Source: an uncultured Sphaerochaeta sp.
GTDB lineage: Bacteria; Spirochaetota; Spirochaetia; Sphaerochaetales; Sphaerochaetaceae
Reading direction: 5' to 3'
Length of the DNA: 64,000 bases
Assembly: GCF_963667405.1 (NCBI RefSeq)
Contig: NZ_OY763408.1
Span: 2,937,757-3,001,756 of the forward strand
Under the pieces are notes generated by a model. That model did no database searches, was not told where the DNA came from, and saw only the letters and a program-made list of their open reading frames with translations. Positions 16,139 through 25,011 of this stretch are shown here, piece by piece; position 1 is the stretch's first letter, and each line of letters starts with the position of its first letter. The translations under genes and the position numbers were made by a program.

Positions 16139-17323
16139 TCAGGCGAAACGGTCTCTGATGAGATCTCCCTCTATGAACAGACCCTTTATCTGAAGGTTCT
16201 CGTCAAGGACAACGACATCAGCCTTATAGCCGGGAACCAACATGCCTTGCTTGGAAAAATTGTAGATGCGTGCAGGGTTCGTTGCGCACATCTGGCTGGC
16301 TTGTTGGATGGGTACCTCCCATTCCACGACATTGCGCAATCCTTGCAGCATGGTCAGTGCCGAACCGATGAAGAGATCGGGGTCCTTGAGTGCAACGAAG
16401 GCCCCGTCTGCGCCGATGGCGCACTCGATGCCATTTGCAAGGCAGGATCCTGAACGCTGTTTTGTAGGCTTGAGCGAGTCGGTGACCATGACAATGTTGT
16501 CCAGCGGCTTCTCCCTGAGCAACATCTTCACCAGTTCGGGATGCACGTGAACACCGTCACAGATGATCTCGCACTGCATCTCACGTTGGATCAGAATTGC
16601 TCCGACCGTTCCCGGGTTGCGGTGGTGCAGACGGCTCATGGCATTGAAAAAGTGGGTGGAGTGGAAGATGCCGCACTGCATGCCTTCCATGATGTTCTCA
16701 TAGGTTGCATCGGTATGGCCAGCCAACAGAACGATGTTCCGTTCTCTGGCAAGGAGAGCCAATTCACGCATATGTTTGAGTTCTGGAGCTACCGTCATGC
16801 AGATGACATGGCCCTTACCGGCATCGATGAGCTGGTTGAAGATATCAAGGTCAACCGGCAAAACACCCTCAGGATTCTGTGCCCCAACCCGTTCCATCGA
16901 GATGAAGGGGCCCTCAATATTCACCCCCATGATCTTGGCACCCTTCTCGTTGCCCATTGCTTCGACAATGGACTCGATGCTTGCAAGCATGTTCTCCAGT
17001 TTGTCGGTGTAGACAGTGGGCATAAAGGCGCTGACACCGAAGTCAGCAAGTCGCTCGCTCATTCCCAGAATTGAGGAAGCCTTGCAATCCTCGGTGCCAA
17101 ATCCCCCGATTCCATGGATGTGGGAATCTATGAAACCCGGCATGATGTAGGAGCCTCCCACATCAATCATGATGGTGTCGGGCGGGAAGTCTTTTTCTTC
17201 CAGCCTGCGCATGTTGAAGATATCCCCGATCTCGCCTTTTTCATCTATGTAAAGGGCGCAATTTTTCAGTTTTGCATACCCCGTAACGACGGTTCCATTG
17301 GTAAGTACTGTTCTCAGACTCAT
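16139..17323 (-). CDS. nagA: N-acetylglucosamine-6-phosphate deacetylase
   Basis: A 394-residue amidohydrolase that removes acetate from GlcNAc-6-phosphate, giving glucosamine-6-phosphate for glycolysis or wall recycling. Motifs are PGFIDSHIHG (metal-binding HxH), NIEGPFI (metal Glu), LLAGHTDATY, STHFFNAM, and VTDSLKP with the catalytic Asp. No nagB or GlcNAc transporter is adjacent. It has its own consensus promoter (TTGACG-17-TATAGT) and a GAGAGG ribosome-binding site, so it does not depend on the upstream MATE gene. Confidence 0.95.
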   Translation of the reverse strand: MSLRTVLTNGTVVTGYAKLKNCALYIDEKGEIGDIFNMRRLEEKDFPPDTIMIDVGGSYIMPGFIDSHIHGIGGFGTEDCKASSILGMSERLADFGVSAFMPTVYTDKLENMLASIESIVEAMGNEKGAKIMGVNIEGPFISMERVGAQNPEGVLPVDLDIFNQLIDAGKGHVICMTVAPELKHMRELALLARERNIVLLAGHTDATYENIMEGMQCGIFHSTHFFNAMSRLHHRNPGTVGAILIQREMQCEIICDGVHVHPELVKMLLREKPLDNIVMVTDSLKPTKQRSGSCLANGIECAIGADGAFVALKDPDLFIGSALTMLQGLRNVVEWEVPIQQASQMCATNPARIYNFSKQGMLVPGYKADVVVLDENLQIKGLFIEGDLIRDRFA

Positions 17324-17344
17324 ACGGTACCTCTCTTTGGATAA

Positions 17345-17373
17345 ACTATACGTACATATCCTATTGTCGTCAA
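17345..17373 (-). promoter_or_regulatory. Predicted promoter of nagA
   Basis: On the minus strand, TTGACG (17373-17368), exactly 17 bases, then TATAGT (17350-17345). The -35 box overlaps the stop codon of the MATE gene. About 21 bases separate the -10 box from the ATG, with a GAGAGG site between them. Confidence 0.75.
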
Positions 17374-18731
17374 TGAACGTTGGTCAGGTCATTCACCCAG
17401 GTTCCCCGCTTGATGCGATACAGGCCGATGAACATCTTGGAGACCTCATCCAATCCAAGCAGCAGGAAGAGCTGATGGATTTCCAGATGGAAAACCAAAG
17501 CTCCAAGGAAAGCCAGGGGAACACCAACCGCCCAGACACCGAACATCTCGGCAAACATGGAGTAGCGGGTATCGCCTCCGCTGCGAAGGATACCGACGAT
17601 AATGACGATGTTGATGCTCTTGAACGGCATGGTAAGGGCATGGACATAGAGACAGAGGATCGCCAGCCTTCTCACTTCATCGCTGATGTTGAAGAATTGT
17701 GCGAAAAGCGGCGCTACAAGGACTTCGAAGAGACCCATGGCGATGCCAACCAGCAAGGCCGTGAGGATGAACCGTTTGGCATACAGTTTTGCCAGAGGAA
17801 TCTGCTTCTCCCCGATTTTTACCCCGATCATGATGAGGGTGGCGTTGCTTACTCCCATCATGGCGACAAAGAAGAGGTTGCCGATGGACTCGGCTACATT
17901 GATGGCGGCAATTGCCTCAATGCCGATTCTGCTGTAGGCCACCTTGTAAGCGGTCATGCCCAATGCCCAGAAAAACTCATTCAGAATGACCGGAAGGCTG
18001 GTCGGCACGATATGCAACAAGAACGCCTTGTTCCAGTGAAAGGCTTCCCTCGTCCTGATTGCCAGCACAGGATGATGGCGGTAGACAATGACCAGAAGGG
18101 CAACCATTTCAACCAGGCGGCTGGCTGCAGTTGCATATGCTGCCCCTGCCACTCCCATTGCAGGAATGGGCCCGATACCGAAGATCAACAGGTAATTGCC
18201 CACTGCATTCATGGTGAGGGAGACAAGAGCAACCTGCAAAGGGATCCTTGCATGTCCCACCACACGCAAAGCAGTGGCGAGCACCTGGCTGATGGCAGAG
18301 AAGATGTAGCTTGCTGCGACGATCTTCAGGTACGAGACGCCGTGAGAGACCACAACCTCTTCGGTCGTGAAAATGTACATGATCTGCCGGGGAATGAAAA
18401 ATGAGGCAAGGGCAAAAATCAAGGCTCCTATTCCCGCCACAGCAAGTGAGAGGCCGAGCACCCGTTGGATGTTCGTCTCATTTTTTGCTCCCCAATACTG
18501 GGAGAGGAAAATTGCTGAGCCGCTTGTCACCCCGAAGAAGAGGAGGCTGATGAGAAAGAACATCTGGTTTGCAAGTGCAACGGCGGCAATGGGAGCCTCC
18601 CCGAGTTGTCCTATCATCAGGGTATCCACAAAGGAGAGGGAGTTGTTGAGCAGGCTTTGGAAAACAACCGGCAAGGCGATGGAAATCATCTTGCTGGTGA
18701 AATCTTTCCGTTCAGTAAGGTCTTTGGTCAC
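17370..18731 (-). CDS. MATE-family efflux transporter
   Basis: A 453-residue polytopic membrane protein with 12 predicted helices. It has MATE features such as ALPVVFQSLLNNSLSFVDT (helix 1), the GSAIFLSQYWGAKN loop and the repeated pattern in the second half (INVAESIGNLFFVAMMGVSN). MATE proteins expel cationic drugs or metabolites using Na+ or H+ gradients; the substrate is unknown. The GTG start at 18731 lies 4 bases after the ygiQ stop, with GAAGGT just upstream, so it is translationally linked to ygiQ. The open frame continues far upstream into ygiQ without homology, so that extension was discarded. Confidence 0.92.
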   Translation of the reverse strand: MTKDLTERKDFTSKMISIALPVVFQSLLNNSLSFVDTLMIGQLGEAPIAAVALANQMFFLISLLFFGVTSGSAIFLSQYWGAKNETNIQRVLGLSLAVAGIGALIFALASFFIPRQIMYIFTTEEVVVSHGVSYLKIVAASYIFSAISQVLATALRVVGHARIPLQVALVSLTMNAVGNYLLIFGIGPIPAMGVAGAAYATAASRLVEMVALLVIVYRHHPVLAIRTREAFHWNKAFLLHIVPTSLPVILNEFFWALGMTAYKVAYSRIGIEAIAAINVAESIGNLFFVAMMGVSNATLIMIGVKIGEKQIPLAKLYAKRFILTALLVGIAMGLFEVLVAPLFAQFFNISDEVRRLAILCLYVHALTMPFKSINIVIIVGILRSGGDTRYSMFAEMFGVWAVGVPLAFLGALVFHLEIHQLFLLLGLDEVSKMFIGLYRIKRGTWVNDLTNVH

Positions 18732-18735
18732 GGGT

Positions 18736-20661
18736 TTACCTTCTGGCAAGCAACACTCTCGCCAAGTCCTTTCTCTTTGCTTTTTCCAAGGCCTCAAGAA
18801 CCAAGGGGCGGTTTTCTGGTTTTTGGTACTGCAACAAGGCACGCTGCAGATGCCGCTCGCGTCCCTTGGGGATATGGATGGCTGCAAACCGCTTGCCCAT
18901 CCTTGGATCGAAGCCAGTATAGTACATGCAGGTTGAGACTGTCCCGGGGGTTGGATAAAATTCCTGTACTTGATCAGGAATAAATCGACTCTTGTGCAGG
19001 TATAGGGCCAACGTGATGGCATCCTCAAGCGTGCTGCCAGGGTGCGCGGCAATGAAGTAAGGGATGAGGTATTGCTTTTTGCCGGCTTCTTCGGTTGCTG
19101 CCTGATAGAGCTCGGAAAATGCATCAAACAACTCAGCCTTGGGTTTTCCCATGGCATCAAGGACTGCCGGGCTTACATGCTCGGGGGCAACCTTGAGTTG
19201 TCCGCTGACATTGTGGCGGACCAGATGCTTCATGAAGCGTTCTCGTGTTTTCTCATCACACACCTCAAGCAGATAGTCGTAGCGGATGCCGCTGCGAATG
19301 AAGACCTTCTTCACCCCTTTGATGGCTTCCAGACTCTCCAGTAGGTCAAGATAGCGAGCATGATAGTCCTTCAGGTTGGAGCACGGGCTTGGCCAGAGGC
19401 ACTCCTTGGCAGAACAGGGCCCGTACGTGAGCTGACGATCGCAGGCAAGGCCTTGGAAGTTTGCGGTAGGCCCTCCCAAGTCATGGATGTATCCTTTGAA
19501 GAAAGGATGAGAGACCATTCTTTTTGCCTCCGCAAGCAAGGAAGCCTTGCTGCGGGTTTGGATCATCCTCCCCTGGTGGCTGGTAATGGCACAGAAAGAA
19601 CAGGAACCGAAGCATCCGCGGTTGCTGGTCAGGGAGAACTGCACTTCTTTCAGAGCGGGAACTCCCCCCTCCTTCTCATAGTCGGGGTGTGCATCAAGAG
19701 TGAAAGGGAGTGCGAAGAGGGCATCGAACTGCTCTTCGTCCAGAGGGAGGGCCGGCCTGTTCTGCACAACCAGACGATCCATACAGGCTTGGACGACACG
19801 CTTGCCCCGAATTGGGTTTTCTTCTCCCAGCTGTTGCTGGAAAGCAAGGGCATAGGCCTTTCTTCCCTCCTCGGTGGGAGTGTTTGATTTGGCATCGCGT
19901 GCACTGACCTCCTCAAAGGACGGGATCTGCAACGTATCAGGGCATTGTTCGTAGTCCTTCCTGCTGATCACATGGACGGTGCCGGGAATATCTGTGAGCT
20001 CCTTGATGCTTTGTCCTGCATCAAGGCGTTTCACTATTTCAAGAGTCTGTCGCTCTCCCATACCGTAGACCAAGAGGTCAGCCTTTGCATCGAGAATAAT
20101 GGGCTTGCGGACTTTGTCCGACCAGTAGTCATAGTGGCTGAGCCTGCGAAGTGAGGCTTCCAGTCCTCCAATGATGATGGGAACATCACTGCCATAGGCT
20201 TGTTTGGCCAAGGCAGTGTACACCAGTGTCGGGCGGTCGGGACGAAGTCCTGCCTTGCCCCCGGGACTGTACTCATCTTCACTGCGGATCTTGAGGTTGG
20301 CCGTATAGTGGGAGACCATGCTGTCAATATTTCCCCCGCTGATCATGCAACAGAGTCTGGGTTTTCCCATTTTGAGAAAATCTTTGGTTGAGTTCCAAGA
20401 AGGTTGTGCGATAATACCCACACGATAACCCTCCCGCTCGAGCAGTCTGGCCAGAAGGGCTGTTCCGAACGAGGGATGGTCAACGTAGGCATCTGCGCTG
20501 ATGAAGGCAATGTCGATTTGGTCCCAGGACCGATTGTGCAAATCTTCTTGCGTTGTAGGAAGAAATGCAGAGCGAGGGGCGTAGGTTTTCACATCGCCAT
20601 GATAGGGGATTGCCCCTTTGGTGTAAATAGCCTTCGCCAGAGTGCTAAAGGAGTCAACCAT
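18736..20661 (-). CDS. YgiQ-family radical SAM protein
   Basis: A 641-residue member of the UPF0313/YgiQ family. The N-terminal region carries the conserved FLPTTQEDL and DAYVDHPSFGTALLARLLE, typical of a cobalamin-binding-like domain. The radical SAM core has the cluster motif RGCFGSCSFC (CxxxCxxC), and the C-terminus the family-specific QVQEFYPTPGTVSTCMYYTG. The reaction is not established. The ATG at 20661 is the likely start and overlaps the ATG of the divergent lipid kinase by two bases; no clear ribosome-binding site precedes it, and other upstream ATG codons (for example 20685) are possible. Confidence 0.92.
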   Translation of the reverse strand: MVDSFSTLAKAIYTKGAIPYHGDVKTYAPRSAFLPTTQEDLHNRSWDQIDIAFISADAYVDHPSFGTALLARLLEREGYRVGIIAQPSWNSTKDFLKMGKPRLCCMISGGNIDSMVSHYTANLKIRSEDEYSPGGKAGLRPDRPTLVYTALAKQAYGSDVPIIIGGLEASLRRLSHYDYWSDKVRKPIILDAKADLLVYGMGERQTLEIVKRLDAGQSIKELTDIPGTVHVISRKDYEQCPDTLQIPSFEEVSARDAKSNTPTEEGRKAYALAFQQQLGEENPIRGKRVVQACMDRLVVQNRPALPLDEEQFDALFALPFTLDAHPDYEKEGGVPALKEVQFSLTSNRGCFGSCSFCAITSHQGRMIQTRSKASLLAEAKRMVSHPFFKGYIHDLGGPTANFQGLACDRQLTYGPCSAKECLWPSPCSNLKDYHARYLDLLESLEAIKGVKKVFIRSGIRYDYLLEVCDEKTRERFMKHLVRHNVSGQLKVAPEHVSPAVLDAMGKPKAELFDAFSELYQAATEEAGKKQYLIPYFIAAHPGSTLEDAITLALYLHKSRFIPDQVQEFYPTPGTVSTCMYYTGFDPRMGKRFAAIHIPKGRERHLQRALLQYQKPENRPLVLEALEKAKRKDLARVLLARR

Positions 20662-21589
20662 GCAGGAAAACGAGCTCTTTGTCATCCTGAATCCCCATGC
20701 GGACAAAGGACGGGCGAAGAAGCAGGAGAGGATGATACAGACGTTGCTCTCTTCTGAGGGAGCCAAGGTAATCCTTACCTATACCAAGGCAGGGGAAGGG
20801 GCGCAGAACCTAGCCTATGAAGCAGCAATGGCAGGGAGGAATCCGATCATAGCCGCTGGAGGGGATGGTACAGTGAACGAGGTTGCCAACGGCATCCTGA
20901 AAGCTGTCACCAAGGAAGGAATCCGGTGTCCTGTCATGGGTGTCATCCCCATCGGAAGAGGGAATGACTTTGCCTGGGGAATGGGCATTCCCAAGGATGT
21001 GACCAAGGCGTGTTCCACCATTCTTGCAGGAAGAACCAGAACCATCGATGTAGGGGTCACGTACGGGGGCAACTATCCAGAGGGTAGGTTCTTCGTAAAT
21101 GGGCAGGGTGTGGGGTTTGAGCCGTTGGTCAATTTCCTTGCCAGTGACTTCAAGCATGTGACCGGTACCCTCAGTTATGTGCTGGCTCTCATCAGGATCC
21201 TGATCAACTATCCTGCTCCCTATTCCGTCAAGCTTACTCTGGACGATGAGGTCATCAACCTGAAGACCCAGCAACTGAGCATTTGCAATGGGAGAAGGAT
21301 GGGCTCGGCTTTTCTCATGGGTCCGGATGCAATCTTTGATGATGGATATTTTGATGTTGTGTATGCCAATACACCGGTGCAAAGCTACAAGCTGGTACCC
21401 ATTGCCCTTACGTTTTTCAAGGGGACGCAAGTGAAGCTCAAGCAATTCAGCGTAAAACGGGTGAAATATGTGAAGATGACCAGCAGCGACAATCTGATGC
21501 CCATTCATGTGGACGGGGAGGAGATTTCCTTGGGTTGCATGGACTTCACTACGCAGTTGCTTGCGTCTGCACTCCCGGTATTTTGTTGA
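20660..21589 (+). CDS. Diacylglycerol-kinase-family lipid kinase
   Basis: A 309-residue soluble kinase of the DagK/YegS catalytic family. The N-terminal domain has ILNPHADKGRAKK and the nucleotide motif AAGGDGTVNEVANGIL, followed by GVIPIGRGNDFAWGMGIP. The C-terminal beta-sandwich includes GPDAIFDDGYFDVV. It phosphorylates diacylglycerol or a related lipid in phospholipid recycling. An AAAGGAG site 6 bases before the ATG fixes the start. It is divergent from ygiQ with overlapping start codons. Confidence 0.93.
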   Translation: MQENELFVILNPHADKGRAKKQERMIQTLLSSEGAKVILTYTKAGEGAQNLAYEAAMAGRNPIIAAGGDGTVNEVANGILKAVTKEGIRCPVMGVIPIGRGNDFAWGMGIPKDVTKACSTILAGRTRTIDVGVTYGGNYPEGRFFVNGQGVGFEPLVNFLASDFKHVTGTLSYVLALIRILINYPAPYSVKLTLDDEVINLKTQQLSICNGRRMGSAFLMGPDAIFDDGYFDVVYANTPVQSYKLVPIALTFFKGTQVKLKQFSVKRVKYVKMTSSDNLMPIHVDGEEISLGCMDFTTQLLASALPVFC

Positions 21590-21789
21590 AAACAGGGGTT
21601 TTCTGGAAACCATGTCCAGAGGTCGTGAGAGAGCAGTGAATGTGATGGGAATATGCTTGTTTGTGAAAAAATATGTCTTTCCGTTTACGAAATAATTTGC
21701 TAATATGTAAATGATTACTGGGAACAAGAAAATTTTGGGGTCTGGTTTTGCAATATTTATGTTGTTTCTGTATCTTGTTGTATATGCGA

Positions 21790-21818
21790 TTGACTTCTCC
21801 TAAAAGAGAGTATATCTT
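21790..21818 (+). promoter_or_regulatory. Predicted promoter of the six-hairpin glycosidase operon
   Basis: TTGACT (21790-21795), a 17-base spacer and TATCTT (21813-21818), about 60 bases before the start codon. It lies in an AT-rich 290-base spacer in which I see nothing else. Confidence 0.55.
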
Positions 21819-21879
21819 TAAAAATGCGCGTCTTATGTAGTTTTTCCAGTGTTTACCTGCTAAGTAAGGAGTTCCCAAT

Positions 21880-23304
21880 TTGATCAAGGATATGGTGCCG
21901 TTCGTACATTTTTATGACCAGGATTTCGTCGATATGTACGATAGGTCTTGGGTCTGGATTGACGAACTGTGGAAACAGGGATCTGAGGCGAATGGCTTCA
22001 ATGGTTCCTATCTTTCTCATCCCGGCCAGACCACCTTCAATCAGTATTTATCAAGCTTTACCTCCCTGTTTTTGGTGTACAGCAACCAGAATAATTCGCC
22101 GTTTCCCCTGCTCGACTATTTCTATCAGAAGCAGGAAGCAAACGGTGCCATTCGTGGTGAGTATTCGATTGAAGACGGCAAGCCCGTATTCACCGCTGCC
22201 AATCCGGAGGGTATTTCCCCTCCGCTCTTTGCCTATGTGGAGCATGGTTTCTACCACAAGATTGGCAACAAGAAAAGACTGAAGGACGTTGTCCCCATCC
22301 TTGAGAAGTATTTCTCCTGGATCCAGGCAACATTCCAAAAGCCAAATGGATTGTTCAGTGTCCCTGTAGAAGCCTGCCAGACGGGGAATACTCCCCGTGA
22401 TCATGTCTACTATCCGCTGGACTTCAATGCCCAGCTCGCGGTCAATGCCCTGTACATGTCCGCTATCGGTGACATCCTCAACGACAAGGAACTGAGTTTC
22501 CGCTACAAGCGGATCTACTTCTCCCTGAAGACCAGGATCAACAGCATGATGTGGGATCCCCAGTCCAACTTCTATTACGATCTGGACATCAAGGAGAATC
22601 GTCTTAATCACAAGTTCATCGGTGCCTATTGGACAATGCTTGCCGAGATTCCCAATGACGAGCGTGCAGCCTATATGATCGAGTATCTGCATGATCCGAA
22701 AGAGTTCGGTACTGACAATCCGTTCCCAGGTGTCCCTGTTTCCTCTCCTGCATTCAGCGAGGAGGGAAATGGTCATTGTGGTGGCGTGCTTCCGGTGAAT
22801 ACGTTCATGGTCATCAAGGGATTGGAGAAGTACCAGCAGTTTGTTTTTGCCCGTGAGTGTGCAATCAGGCACATGTACTTCCTGCTCGATACCCTGCATC
22901 CCGATTCCGAAACCATCGGTGATGTGTGGGAGGCGTACCTGCCCAATAAGGAAGGGTACTCAAAGACAACTGAGATCGAGGAGTTCCCGCGTAGGCGTCT
23001 CATGCCTTATGCCGCTTTGGTTACCATCACCCTGATGATCGAAAACATCATCGGCTTGGATATTTCGCTGCCGCGAAAGACAGTCAATTGGGTTATGCCT
23101 TCCTTGGAAGCAATGGGCATCGAACAACTGTCGCTGAAACGGAATATGATCACCATTCTCAGCAACAAGACCGATCGTGGTTGGGAAATCAGGCTGGAGA
23201 GTGAGAAGCTCTATTATTTCACCATTGAGATACTCGGAGAGAACAAGAAGAAGACTCTTCCCATTCCTTCGGGCAAGTGCTCGATGCTTATCGACAAGCT
23301 GTAA
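21880..23304 (+). CDS. MGH1-like (six-hairpin, alpha/alpha-barrel) glycoside hydrolase
   Basis: A 474-residue cytoplasmic protein resembling trehalase- or mannosylglycerate-hydrolase-like six-hairpin glycosidases. Recognisable elements are SHPGQTTFNQYLSSFTSLF, a Tyr-Pro-Leu-Asp-Phe-Asn segment, FIGAYWTMLAEIP, GHCGGVLPVNTFMVIKGL and the late DVWEAYLPNKEG that may hold a catalytic acid. The substrate is unknown, perhaps an alpha-linked oligosaccharide or compatible solute. A TTG start is chosen because TAAGGAG stands 8 bases before it. It is followed after only 3 bases by the co-chaperone gene. Confidence 0.72.
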   Translation: MIKDMVPFVHFYDQDFVDMYDRSWVWIDELWKQGSEANGFNGSYLSHPGQTTFNQYLSSFTSLFLVYSNQNNSPFPLLDYFYQKQEANGAIRGEYSIEDGKPVFTAANPEGISPPLFAYVEHGFYHKIGNKKRLKDVVPILEKYFSWIQATFQKPNGLFSVPVEACQTGNTPRDHVYYPLDFNAQLAVNALYMSAIGDILNDKELSFRYKRIYFSLKTRINSMMWDPQSNFYYDLDIKENRLNHKFIGAYWTMLAEIPNDERAAYMIEYLHDPKEFGTDNPFPGVPVSSPAFSEEGNGHCGGVLPVNTFMVIKGLEKYQQFVFARECAIRHMYFLLDTLHPDSETIGDVWEAYLPNKEGYSKTTEIEEFPRRRLMPYAALVTITLMIENIIGLDISLPRKTVNWVMPSLEAMGIEQLSLKRNMITILSNKTDRGWEIRLESEKLYYFTIEILGENKKKTLPIPSGKCSMLIDKL

Positions 23305-23307
23305 GCC

Positions 23308-24075
23308 ATGGCTTGGTTGGGTAAACTCTTTGGAGGGGCTGTAGGCTTCATGTTCGGCGGGCCCTTGGGCATGATCGCCGGCATAGCCTTCGGCCACATG
23401 TTTGACAAGGCTGATGAAGTACCGTACCAGCAGAGTCAGAGAACTGCTTACACCACCCTCGATCGGGAGCAGATGCTCTTCTTCGTTGGTGCGTTCTCGA
23501 TGCTGGCAAGAATAGCAGCTGCTGATGGCTCAGTATCTACACATGAGCGTCAAAAAGTGGTGGAATTCATCAGAAGCGATCTCCGTTTGGGCCTACGGGA
23601 AGAAGAAGCAGCCCTCCGGGTGTTTGATGCCGCACTTACCGGTGGTGGTACGTTCGACCAATTTGCCGCCCAATTCTACCAAAACTTCAGTCATGCACCG
23701 AATATTCTCCAGCTCATGATCGACATCTTCTACCGAGTTGCCGCTGCCGATGGGCAGATAAACCGTAACGAGGAAGAGATGATCAGGCGTGCAGCCCAGG
23801 TGTTCCATCTTCCGGACAGCTTTGTGGAGATGCTCTGCAATCGCTATGGCGGTTGCGCCAACGCAAGCGACAAGGCCTACGCCATTCTCAATGTGACCCG
23901 GTCCGCTACCGACGACGAGATCAAGCGTGCCTACAGGAAACTCAGCATTGAGTTCCATCCGGATACCCTGGCGGCGAAAGGCATGGGTGAGGAGTTCCTT
24001 GCGCATGCCACTGCAAAGTTCAGGGAAATCCAGCAGGCGTACGAGTCCATCAAGAAAGAACGCGGAATCAAATAA
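23308..24075 (+). CDS. DjlA-like co-chaperone (TerB-type domain plus J domain)
   Basis: A 255-residue protein with an N-terminal glycine-rich membrane-associating helix (LFGGAVGFMFGGPLGMIAGIAFG). A central tellurite-resistance/DjlA helical domain repeats ARIAAADGSVS and YRVAAADGQINRNEEEM. The C-terminal J domain (about 190-252) has the His-Pro-Asp motif in SIEFHPDTLAA. It should recruit DnaK to the membrane. It is translationally close to the upstream glycosidase gene (3-base gap), probably an operon of convenience. Confidence 0.9.
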   Translation: MAWLGKLFGGAVGFMFGGPLGMIAGIAFGHMFDKADEVPYQQSQRTAYTTLDREQMLFFVGAFSMLARIAAADGSVSTHERQKVVEFIRSDLRLGLREEEAALRVFDAALTGGGTFDQFAAQFYQNFSHAPNILQLMIDIFYRVAAADGQINRNEEEMIRRAAQVFHLPDSFVEMLCNRYGGCANASDKAYAILNVTRSATDDEIKRAYRKLSIEFHPDTLAAKGMGEEFLAHATAKFREIQQAYESIKKERGIK

Positions 24076-24084
24076 GAACAGTGC

Positions 24085-24675
24085 CTAGAATCTGACCCTT
24101 CCCCGCATCGACCGGGCAAGGGTGATTCTGTCCGCATACTCCAGATCCCCACCAATAGGCAATCCGCTTGCAAGGCGGGTGATGGAGAGCTCTGGATGAT
24201 CTTTGAGGATATGGCGGATGTAGAGAGCAGTGGTATCGCCCTCCTCAGTGGGATTGGTGGCAATGATCAGTTCGCTGAAAGAACATTTCTCAATACGCTT
24301 GAGCAGTTTTGAAAAACTCAGGTGTTCCGGCCCAATGCCATCCAAAGGGCTGATGGCTCCCCCCAAGACATGGTAGAGACCGTTGTATGCTCCGCTTGCC
24401 TGCAGGGTGACCACATCCTGGGGTTGTTCCACCACACAGATCTGGCTTCTGTCCCGTGAGGGATCTCCGCAGACGGGGCAGGGATCGGTTTCCGTAAAAC
24501 TCCCGCACTCAGAGCAGGGGAAGACCTTGTCCTGGATGGTTGCGATGGCTTGGGCAAGGGTTTGGTTGTAGCTCTTCTCTGTCTTGATGAGATGGTAGGC
24601 AAGGCGGGATGCGCTCTTCACTCCGATGCCAGGCAGACGGGAGAGGGTTTGGACAAGGGTTTCCAGTGCTGTCAT
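24085..24675 (-). CDS. recR: Recombination mediator protein RecR
   Basis: A 196-residue RecR of standard length. It has an N-terminal helix-hairpin-helix (LSRLPGIGVKSASRLAYHL), a four-cysteine zinc finger (CSECGSFTETDPCPVC) and a Toprim domain (ICVVEQPQDVVTLQASGAY, LIIATNPTEEGDTTALYI). It works with RecO and RecF to load RecA at gaps. It forms the conserved dnaX-ybaB-recR order, 2 bases after ybaB. Confidence 0.96.
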   Translation of the reverse strand: MTALETLVQTLSRLPGIGVKSASRLAYHLIKTEKSYNQTLAQAIATIQDKVFPCSECGSFTETDPCPVCGDPSRDRSQICVVEQPQDVVTLQASGAYNGLYHVLGGAISPLDGIGPEHLSFSKLLKRIEKCSFSELIIATNPTEEGDTTALYIRHILKDHPELSITRLASGLPIGGDLEYADRITLARSMRGRVRF

Positions 24676-24677
24676 CG

Positions 24678-24983
24678 TCAGGCCTGCGTAAAGGAAGGGG
24701 CCATTCGCAGCCCTTCGCTCTGGATTTTCTGCTGTACTTTTGCACTGGCGTCATTGAAGGCACTGGTAAGCAGGACTTGCAGGGTCTGGATATCCTCTGG
24801 GTCGACAATATCCTTCTCAATGCGGACGTCAGTGACAATGAACTTTCCGTTGATCGTTACCTCCACCATGCCTGCACCGGCACTTCCCGTTGCGGTAATG
24901 GTAGGGAGGAGGTCCTGCATCCGCTTCACGTTTTCTTGGATGCCTTTCATGTTTTTCAAAAGTTCAAAAGGATTCATATCCAT
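24678..24983 (-). CDS. YbaB/EbfC nucleoid-associated protein
   Basis: A 101-residue DNA-binding protein of the YbaB family, matched by position between dnaX and recR and by the conserved core VEVTINGKFIVTDVRIEKDIV. These form a tweezer-like dimer that coats DNA and affects nucleoid structure. A GGAACAGCAACC stretch precedes the ATG. It lies 28 bases downstream of dnaX and is co-transcribed. Confidence 0.93.
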   Translation of the reverse strand: MDMNPFELLKNMKGIQENVKRMQDLLPTITATGSAGAGMVEVTINGKFIVTDVRIEKDIVDPEDIQTLQVLLTSAFNDASAKVQQKIQSEGLRMAPSFTQA

Positions 24984-25011
24984 GGTTGCTGTTCCTTTTC
25001 AGGTGTATGTT

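Noticed and set aside
17298..18404. 368-residue plus-strand open frame
   Set aside because: It is antisense to the MATE gene, with Asp/His/Gln-rich composition typical of a shadow frame.
18731..19160. N-terminal extension of the MATE protein
   Set aside because: The frame is open but lies within ygiQ, has no homology and would bypass the GTG at 18731, which has a ribosome-binding site.
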